22,683 bases of DNA, from NCBI GenBank assembly GCA_041609895.1, contig JBFIPX010000033.1, forward strand, positions 1 to 22,683. Direction: 5' to 3'. This DNA is from JAHHLP01 sp041609895. GTDB taxonomy: Bacteria; Bacteroidota; Rhodothermia; Rhodothermales; JABDKH01. A model generated the notes under the pieces. The model did not search any database. It was not told the origin of the DNA and saw only the letters and a list, made by a program, of their open reading frames with translations. The translations under genes were made by a program, and so were the position numbers. Shown one piece after another: positions 17,469 to 22,683 of the stretch (the first letter of the stretch is position 1; each line of letters opens with the position of its first letter).

Positions 17469-17551
17469 ACTATATAATGTACGAAAAAGCAGGCAGATTA
17501 CCGCCTACGAGAGTTCGTGGGCAATGTATAATTTTGACCCGCCCCGCGCGT

Positions 17552-18055
17552 TCAGTCGCCCCGCTCGGAAAGCGCGGATTGAACCGAAATCAGCATTCCT
17601 GTCGTTCGCGCCAGCGCTCCGTTCCACGCATCCGATGACGCGCCCCACGGATCCGCCAAAGCTTCGAAATCAATGGTAGCAAGACGAACCGACTCGACGA
17701 GCTCCGCGGTAACCGCGGGATACAAACTCATCAGGGTTTGATGCAGCAGCCGAAGGCGGTAATTGCAGGCATTCACTGCCCGCAATAGTTCGAATAAATG
17801 CACATCGGACACCAGGCTGTCTTCGGGCGCCTGCGCGAGCGCGACAAAGTGTCGAATTCGGGAGCACAGCACGCTTGCCTCGATTGACAGCCGCCAAGCT
17901 TTTCCGCGGCTCCGATCTGCCTCCTGCTCCGAATAGTCGCGTCTGTTTTTGCGGCCATCCCCAAAATCCACAACGAAATCGGCCGCGGCCAAAAGGGTCA
18001 GTGCGCTCAGCGTTACACGCTGCGGTTGCCCATCCTCTGGATCATCGAAGTTCAA
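17552..18055 (-). CDS. Hypothetical helical protein, coupled to the CBS-ACT gene
   Basis: I do not recognise this 167-residue protein. It looks mostly alpha-helical, with heptad-like Leu/Ala spacing from about residue 55 to 140, no membrane segment and no signal peptide. A charged stretch (about 33-53, DGRKNRRDYSEQEADRSRGK) precedes the helices. The start is TTG, 3 bases after the stop of the CBS-ACT gene, with GAGG 8 bases upstream, which makes translation and coupling credible. Its reading frame stays open over 500 bases in the same direction as all neighbours. It lies just upstream of the gyrB leader. Function unknown; a partner of the CBS-ACT protein is the most natural guess. Confidence 0.65.
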   Translation of the reverse strand: MNFDDPEDGQPQRVTLSALTLLAAADFVVDFGDGRKNRRDYSEQEADRSRGKAWRLSIEASVLCSRIRHFVALAQAPEDSLVSDVHLFELLRAVNACNYRLRLLHQTLMSLYPAVTAELVESVRLATIDFEALADPWGASSDAWNGALARTTGMLISVQSALSERGD

Positions 18056-18058
18056 GCG

Positions 18059-18724
18059 CTATACCTCGAGATAGCGCATGAATTCCTGCACCCGATGCCG
18101 AAACTCCTCATCATCTTCGTCCTCGCTAAACGACGCTACGATTCTGTACCCCTGGTGTTCAAGGACATGCCGTACACGCGCCGTTTCGTTCGTGTTCAGC
18201 TTGAGGGTGATGGACACGACCCCCTCGTTCTTGTCCGGAAATTCCGTGGCTATGGACAGCACCTGCACGTTTGCTTGCTCGATCGAATAGACAAGCTTGG
18301 AGAGCGAGTAGTCCTTCGGCGAAACCTCCAGCGCCAGGATGGCACCTATCTCGTGTGTAGCGAGCATGCGGGCAAACTGATCCATAATGTCGTACCGCTT
18401 GACGACACCCAGATATCTTCCGGACGGATCGAGAACCGGAAGGGTCGTCAGGTCGTGTTGAACGAGTATTTTAGCTACGTCGAAGACATGTTGGTCCGTC
18501 GTCGCAGAGATCGGCTGAGCAGCCACGAACTCTGACACCCGCGCGTCGGGCCCTTTGGCATCCAGCAGACGTTCTTCGGAGATGATTCCGACAACCGTAC
18601 CGTCACTTTCAACCACGGGAAGGTGTCGTATCCTAAGTTCGAGGAGCAGCGACAGGGCAAACTCCACCGTGTCCGTCGGGGTCAACGGTGGCACAGAGTG
18701 ACTTATGAGCTTGTCAATCGTCAT
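18059..18724 (-). CDS. CBS-pair protein with C-terminal ACT-like domain
   Basis: A likely cytoplasmic small-molecule sensor. The 221 residues show CBS 1 (about 6-56, with IRHLPVVESDGTVVGIISEE), CBS 2 (about 70-118, with LTTLPVLDPSGRYLGVVKRYD) and an ACT-like fold (about 125-197, with LSKLVYSIEQANVQVLSI). A short acidic run SEDEDDEE (199-206) leads to a helical end. CBS pairs usually bind adenine nucleotides and ACT domains amino acids or related ligands; which ligand applies here cannot be read. No enzyme or channel domain is fused, so it acts through a partner or is acuB-like. ATG start, with weak CAGG before it. The next gene follows after 3 bases. Confidence 0.88.
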   Translation of the reverse strand: MTIDKLISHSVPPLTPTDTVEFALSLLLELRIRHLPVVESDGTVVGIISEERLLDAKGPDARVSEFVAAQPISATTDQHVFDVAKILVQHDLTTLPVLDPSGRYLGVVKRYDIMDQFARMLATHEIGAILALEVSPKDYSLSKLVYSIEQANVQVLSIATEFPDKNEGVVSITLKLNTNETARVRHVLEHQGYRIVASFSEDEDDEEFRHRVQEFMRYLEV

Positions 18725-18740
18725 CAGCCTGTCGCATGCG

Positions 18741-18762
18741 TGAGGCGGTCTGCCTCATTTTT
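18741..18762 (+). terminator. Plus-strand intrinsic terminator facing the opposite way to all genes
   Basis: TGAGGC-ggtct-GCCTCA-TTTTT reads on the plus strand as a 6-bp perfect stem, a 5-base loop and a T-run. No plus-strand gene precedes it. Read on the minus strand it is a hairpin 16 bases before the CBS-ACT start codon with A-run on its 5' side. It may stop antisense transcripts arising inside the CBS-ACT and gyrB genes, or act as a 5' leader hairpin. Confidence 0.5.
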
Positions 18763-18793
18763 GGGACCGTACTACTTGGCGGTGGTCTCTGAG

Positions 18794-18801
18794 CAAATCT
18801 A
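18794..18801 (-). promoter_or_regulatory. Candidate -7 box for the CBS-ACT operon
   Basis: The transcribed strand carries TAGATTTG, an exact fit to the Bacteroidota -7 consensus TANNTTTG, about 70 bases before the CBS-ACT ATG. The nearest upstream TTG is only 15 bases away instead of 19-21, so the -33 part is poor. Plausible as the promoter that separates this operon from hflX. Confidence 0.35.
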
Positions 18802-18904
18802 TGCAAGTGTCGTGCCCAACTGGCTTGCGAAGCGGAGCACCGTGAATGGTTGGGCCACAAAGCAGGACGATTCGGATAGCCACGGTGCACGCCCCACTCA
18901 CCGT

Positions 18905-18925
18905 CCGTCCGAACCAAACGGACGG
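18905..18925 (-). terminator. GC-rich hairpin just after hflX, possible terminator without T-run
   Basis: Fourteen bases past the hflX stop the transcribed strand has CCGTCCG-tttggtt-CGGACGG, a perfect 7-bp stem with a 7-base loop. No T-run follows, so intrinsic termination is uncertain; it may protect the 3' end or help a Rho-type event. An alternative register exists because CCGTCCG partly repeats. The rest of the 215-bp gap holds the candidate promoter and the plus-strand terminator but no gene. Confidence 0.4.
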
Positions 18926-18939
18926 CTGGCATGTTCCAT

Positions 18940-20247
18940 CTACGCCGAAATCGCAATCTTCTTCAGGTCCGACTCCAACCGCGAGTGAAGGCCGGGGGAA
19001 ATGCGGAAACGGATCTTCACGGCGGCAATCGCTGCACCGTCGCCTTCGGTGCCTGCGAACAGGTACTCCTCTTCCAAAACCTCAGCGGCCTCGTGAATTC
19101 GCGAGATCGCGCGGCTGTGCGTGACGGGTATATATACGACGCGCTCGACGAAATCCTGCTCGACAATGCCGAGCAGCTTCTCCTTGAGTGCTTCCAGTCC
19201 GATGCCTCGAAGGCCTGAGGCAAACGCGGCATTAGGATGCTCGGATCGGAGTGCTTCGATAAGCCCCTTCTCTTTAAGAGCATCGATCTTGTTAAAGACC
19301 ATCAGTGTGGGTTTGTCAGCGACTCCCAGCTCTCGAAGGGTTTCGTTGACCACTGTGATCTGGTCGCGGTATCCGGGATGCGTAATGTCGACCACATGAA
19401 TCAGTACGTCCGACTCACGGACCTCGTCGAGCGTGCTCTTGAAACTCTCAATGAGTTTGTGCGGCAACTTTCGAATGAAGCCGACGGTGTCGGAGAGCAA
19501 CACCTGTTTGTTCGGAGCGAGCGTAGCCAGGCGGGTTGTCGCGTCGAGTGTCGCGAACAGCCGATCCTCAGCTAGAACCGCGGTTTCGGCAAGGAGGTTC
19601 ATGAGCGTAGACTTGCCGGCGTTGGTGTAGCCGACCAGCGACACCCTCGTATATGCGTTGCGGCCTTTCCGCTGCGTTGTTCGCTGACGATCAATCTTGT
19701 CGAGACGCTCTTTGAGCGTAGCGATGCGATGACCGATGAGTCGGCGGTCGGTCTCGATCTGCGTTTCTCCCGGACCCTTGGTTCCGATACCACCTTTCTG
19801 GCGGGAAAGGTGGGTCCACTGGCGCGTAAGTCGCGTTCGCAGGTAATCCAGTTGGGCCAGTTCCACTTGCGTCTTTGCGACCGCGGTCTTCGCGCGGCCG
19901 GCAAAGATGTCCAGAATCAGGCCCGAACGATCAAGGAGTTTGCACGCGAGCTGGCGTTCGAGATTACGAATTTGTACCGGCGCGAGATCGTCGTCAAAGA
20001 TCACGAGGTCCGCCTCGCGCATCTTCACGAGCCCTTTCAGCTCCTGAACCTTTCCCTTACCGATGTAGGTGGCCGGATTGATGGTGGCGAGCGTCTGGAC
20101 GACCCGATCCGTGACGTCAGCGCCCGCCGTATCTGCGAGGAGACCAAGTTCGTCGAGGGAATCGTCTATTTCCCAGGACGCGATAGACGGCAGTACGACG
20201 CCTACCAGTATTGCTGTCTCCCGTTTTTCGGTACCGTTACTGAACAA
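18940..20247 (-). CDS. hflX: HflX, ribosome-associated GTPase
   Basis: HflX binds the 50S subunit and in bacteria studied splits stalled or stressed ribosomes. The 435 residues include the N-terminal HflX domain (about 10-180; QTLATINPATYIGKGKVQEL, 51-70; GGIGTKGPGETQIETDRR, 152-169) and the G domain with G1 GYTNAGKS (206-213), G3 DTVG (253-256) and G4 NKID (319-322). A C-terminal domain follows. The only credible start is TTG, since an in-frame stop lies 2 codons upstream and the ILVGVVLP strand begins soon after. No clear ribosome site. It is 68 bases downstream of the PH-like membrane gene and ends before an apparent operon boundary. Confidence 0.95.
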   Translation of the reverse strand: MFSNGTEKRETAILVGVVLPSIASWEIDDSLDELGLLADTAGADVTDRVVQTLATINPATYIGKGKVQELKGLVKMREADLVIFDDDLAPVQIRNLERQLACKLLDRSGLILDIFAGRAKTAVAKTQVELAQLDYLRTRLTRQWTHLSRQKGGIGTKGPGETQIETDRRLIGHRIATLKERLDKIDRQRTTQRKGRNAYTRVSLVGYTNAGKSTLMNLLAETAVLAEDRLFATLDATTRLATLAPNKQVLLSDTVGFIRKLPHKLIESFKSTLDEVRESDVLIHVVDITHPGYRDQITVVNETLRELGVADKPTLMVFNKIDALKEKGLIEALRSEHPNAAFASGLRGIGLEALKEKLLGIVEQDFVERVVYIPVTHSRAISRIHEAAEVLEEEYLFAGTEGDGAAIAAVKIRFRISPGLHSRLESDLKKIAISA

Positions 20248-20315
20248 CGATTGCTACTGATGTGAACAGGTGCCCAATTAAACTCGAGTTCCACGCGTGT
20301 GTTGCATGACGCCGG

Positions 20316-20897
20316 TTACAAGCCTTCGAGCCGCTCGTGGCTCTGCCGTTGCGTCCGCCGCACGCGGAACTTGCGGTCCAGGATGTCATCGACCGTATCG
20401 GCAAATTCCTCAACGTAGGGCCGGGGTACATGGATGTCGAAACGCCTTCGTGCATTATCGTCGTCCCGATACACGAAGGTGAATTTGCAGCCGCCCGCGC
20501 TGTTGCGCACGAAATAATCCTCTACCTGTCCCCATGAGATCGAGCCTCGCTTGCTAGCGAGATTCTTGATCAGGCCGGACTCAGTGACGAGTACGGACGT
20601 AGCAAAGAACGAGGCTGCGCCCCAAAACAGTGCGCCGACGAGATAGCCTAGCCAGCCTACTGGCGACATCGCGAAGTTGCGAAAGATACCCGCGACAAAT
20701 AGCACTGTTACGATTACGGCAAACACGAATGGCCGTAGCGGAAATCCGAAAAGGCGGCCGGTGGGAAATTCGAATACCACGCCGCTCACACGATGACGAT
20801 TGATCACCGTAAGCGTCAAAAACATCGACGTGATGCCGATGAAGCCAAGTACAATTACTACTTGAAGGAAGTCGAGGATTTCGGATCCTGCCGACAT
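20316..20897 (-). CDS. Small membrane protein with three TM segments and a PH-like C-terminal domain
   Basis: Not assigned to a named family. From the ATG at 20897 it has 193 residues: hydrophobic segments at about 10-32, 53-73 and 80-100, then a soluble stretch (104-172) shaped like the bacterial PH domains of membrane proteins. That stretch has strands LVTESGLIKN, GSISWGQVEDYFVR, CKFTFVYRDDD and RRFDIHVP and a final helix EEFADTVDDILDRKF. The tail is Arg-rich. AAGG lies 7 bases before this ATG; the longer reading to 21005 overlaps the upstream gene and lacks support. It begins 55 bases after the BatA-like gene, so the two are likely co-transcribed. Confidence 0.75.
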   Translation of the reverse strand: MSAGSEILDFLQVVIVLGFIGITSMFLTLTVINRHRVSGVVFEFPTGRLFGFPLRPFVFAVIVTVLFVAGIFRNFAMSPVGWLGYLVGALFWGAASFFATSVLVTESGLIKNLASKRGSISWGQVEDYFVRNSAGGCKFTFVYRDDDNARRRFDIHVPRPYVEEFADTVDDILDRKFRVRRTQRQSHERLEGL

Positions 20898-20952
20898 GGG
20901 CAAGCCTTGATTTGATCTGATCGCGAACCATCCGTCAAGTGGGAGAGCCCAA

Positions 20953-22683
20953 TTAATCGGATTTGGCTTCCGGATTCCAATGTCGGCTGACAAACATCTC
21001 GGCAAGCAAAAATGCCAACGCGAGCATCAAGAAGACGTTCCAAAGTTCTACACCCGTGCGAAGAACGCGTACCGTGTCCGCGAGACTCGTTCCCTCGCCT
21101 CCTCGTGCTAGCGTGACTACGCCCGCATCCTCACCACCGAGCCTTAGCGCGGCCTCGGCAACGTCAAGAAGCTCCAGGTCGAATTCGGCAGGATCCGCGT
21201 TGACGGCAACGCGACGAACGACCTCCTCGCCGACGACAAGGTCAACGATACCGGGAGTCGACAGTCCCGAACCAATCGTCACCAAGGTACCACCGAAAAC
21301 AGACCGTTGGGGGGGCACCATATCTACTTCATTAGCTCGAACGGTTACCTGTTCGCCCCGCACCGTTCCCGCTATCCTGACCTCCCGATCCTGGCCGAAC
21401 GTTACTTCGCCGACAGCGGCCGCGTCTCCTGAAGCCAGGTAATGGACTGAACGGAACAGGAGCGGCACGAAGAGCCCGCGAACCGGGAGAGTTGACCATG
21501 CAGGATCGGGAAGTGTTGCGACAAACAACACGCGACCGCTGCCCGGCCTCATCTCCTGCAGGAAGGGACTGCCCGTGGAAAGCCTCATCAGCGTTTGCTC
21601 ACCCGGATGCTGCGTTCGGTAATCGACATATCGAAATACCTCGGTACGTTCAACACGACGCGTCCCTCGGCTATCGTCTCCGTCAAACACGCCCTCAAAA
21701 AGTGGGTGGTCCAGATCAACGAAGTCGACCTCCGCTACGGACTCGCCGCGTCCAGCCTGTACGAGCGTAATGATTCCCCCGCCGTCCAAAGCCGCGAGCA
21801 CCTCATCGAAGTTGCCACCGTCGGTAGACATCGGAGGGAATAGCAGCACGCCGCCGCCTTGACGCGCGTAGTCGGCGACCAACGAAATCTCGCCGGACGA
21901 AAAGCTGTTGACGCCGGCGACGACGACAACATCATAATCGGAAATCGCAGCGGCAGACAAGGCCGAAGACGGTATCGTCGAGATGTCAAAACGCGTTCTG
22001 CCAGGTGCGAGGCGCGAGGACAGTACCAGCTTAAGGTAGTCCGACTGAAACGAAGCCCCTGTGACTAACAGGACGCTACGCTCCTCCGGAACAAACAGGG
22101 TGAAGTACCTCGAGTTGTCGACAGGAAAGTCGTCGTCCTCAATCCGGACTTCGCCATGAAGCCAGCCAGACGATCGCGGCGTAACAGCAAACTCCACGAC
22201 TGTCGGCGCGTCCTCCGATGCCTCGACGCTCGACTGCGCGACTCGTTCTCCCTCAAGGAACACGCTAGCAATCGTGGACGGCATGCCGCCAGAGGCCCTG
22301 GAGGAGATCACAGCACGAAGGCGAACCGGTTGGTTGCGCTCGACTATCTGACTGACAATTTCGACCGCCTCCACCGACGCATTCGAAACAGGACCTGGCT
22401 TACCTATGTGGATCAGGCGTACCGGCGCACTGGTCGCCATTGATTGGAGCGGGACGGCACCGACGGTCGATTCCTGAAAGTCAGAAATGACAAATATCTC
22501 TCGGTTGACCAAGCCCAAGGCTTCCATGTGAACCCGGGCATCGTCGATAGCAGCGGCGAGGTCGACTGGTCCAAACTTCGCTTCAATCGATGCAACCGCG
22601 TCGATCGCCGCTGACCGGGTCTTGTACGTGGGCACCGGTGCGCTCGCGCCCCCGACAGTCGGATGCACGGACGTCTCGTCGCC
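20953..22683 (-). CDS. BatA-like membrane protein, C-terminal part (5' end outside window)
   Basis: The frame is open to the window edge, giving 576 visible codons without the start. The visible part opens in what looks like the end of a VWA domain (DLAAAIDDARVHMEAL, then REIFVISDFQES). A beta-rich region follows. Then comes a glutamine-amidotransferase-like fold (DYDVVVVAGVNSFSSGEISL, then a YARQGGGVLLFPP loop) lacking any obvious catalytic Cys. A second beta-rich region follows, and one membrane segment near the C-terminus (LWNVFLMLALAFLLAEMFV). This order is that of BatA N-domain proteins common in Bacteroidota, planctomycetes and relatives, whose role is unproven. The missing part should hold the N-terminal two-helix BatA domain. 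No true start is available. Confidence 0.8.
   Translation of the reverse strand, partial: GDETSVHPTVGGASAPVPTYKTRSAAIDAVASIEAKFGPVDLAAAIDDARVHMEALGLVNREIFVISDFQESTVGAVPLQSMATSAPVRLIHIGKPGPVSNASVEAVEIVSQIVERNQPVRLRAVISSRASGGMPSTIASVFLEGERVAQSSVEASEDAPTVVEFAVTPRSSGWLHGEVRIEDDDFPVDNSRYFTLFVPEERSVLLVTGASFQSDYLKLVLSSRLAPGRTRFDISTIPSSALSAAAISDYDVVVVAGVNSFSSGEISLVADYARQGGGVLLFPPMSTDGGNFDEVLAALDGGGIITLVQAGRGESVAEVDFVDLDHPLFEGVFDGDDSRGTRRVERTEVFRYVDYRTQHPGEQTLMRLSTGSPFLQEMRPGSGRVLFVATLPDPAWSTLPVRGLFVPLLFRSVHYLASGDAAAVGEVTFGQDREVRIAGTVRGEQVTVRANEVDMVPPQRSVFGGTLVTIGSGLSTPGIVDLVVGEEVVRRVAVNADPAEFDLELLDVAEAALRLGGEDAGVVTLARGGEGTSLADTVRVLRTGVELWNVFLMLALAFLLAEMFVSRHWNPEAKSD

Noticed and set aside
17552..18055. 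HEPN-like R-x4-H in RLRLLH of the hypothetical protein
   Set aside because: The usual polar residue after Arg is missing and no second HEPN feature or toxin-antitoxin layout is seen.

Overview
The window is a fully co-oriented (minus strand) housekeeping region of a high-GC, didermal-type bacterium. It most probably belongs to the Bacteroidota/Rhodothermota side of the tree. Four observations point there. The division and cell-wall (dcw) cluster runs mraZ-rsmH-ftsL-ftsI-murE-mraY-murD-ftsW-murG with no murF between murE and mraY. The division PBP carries C-terminal PASTA domains. The mraZ promoter fits the Bacteroidota consensus (TTG, 19 bases, TANNTTTG) better than a sigma70 -10 box. A BatA/VWA-type membrane protein is present. 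The phylum call is an inference from layout and motifs, not from a search.

Right edge to about 18.7 kb (read right to left, as transcribed): the 3' part of a BatA-like membrane protein gene, a small three-helix membrane protein with a PH-like tail, the ribosome-associated GTPase gene hflX, then an intergenic stretch with candidate promoter and hairpins.

18.7 to 12.3 kb: a CBS-pair plus ACT-like sensor protein, coupled to an unrecognised helical protein (TTG start, good ribosome binding site). A 155-bp AT-rich leader follows, then gyrB. Packed tightly after gyrB are a membrane GT2 glycosyltransferase, a GT4 glycosyltransferase (TGATG overlap) and a membrane-anchored SAM methyltransferase. These three look like a small module for building a lipid-linked or surface glycan.

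12.3 to 10.2 kb: pyrG (CTP synthase) behind a candidate promoter and leader hairpin, then a 374-bp non-coding stretch. That stretch ends in the mraZ promoter and a striking four-box MraZ operator in which the boxes sit exactly 10 bp apart, as two direct boxes facing two inverted ones.

10.2 kb to the left edge: the dcw operon itself. MraZ (regulator) and RsmH (16S rRNA methylation) lead it. FtsL, FtsI and FtsW form the septal synthase core. MurE, MraY, MurD and MurG take UDP-MurNAc peptides to lipid II. MurE has the DNPR signature for meso-diaminopimelate. murG is cut by the left edge; murC, ftsQ, ftsA and ftsZ would be expected beyond it but are not visible. Genes are coupled by ATGA overlaps at mraZ/rsmH and ftsW/murG.

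I see no mobile element, CRISPR array, tRNA or rRNA. Nothing here amounts to a new system. The best leads are the inverted MraZ operator, the long basic tail of FtsL, the unknown gene beside the CBS-ACT protein, and several leader hairpins.
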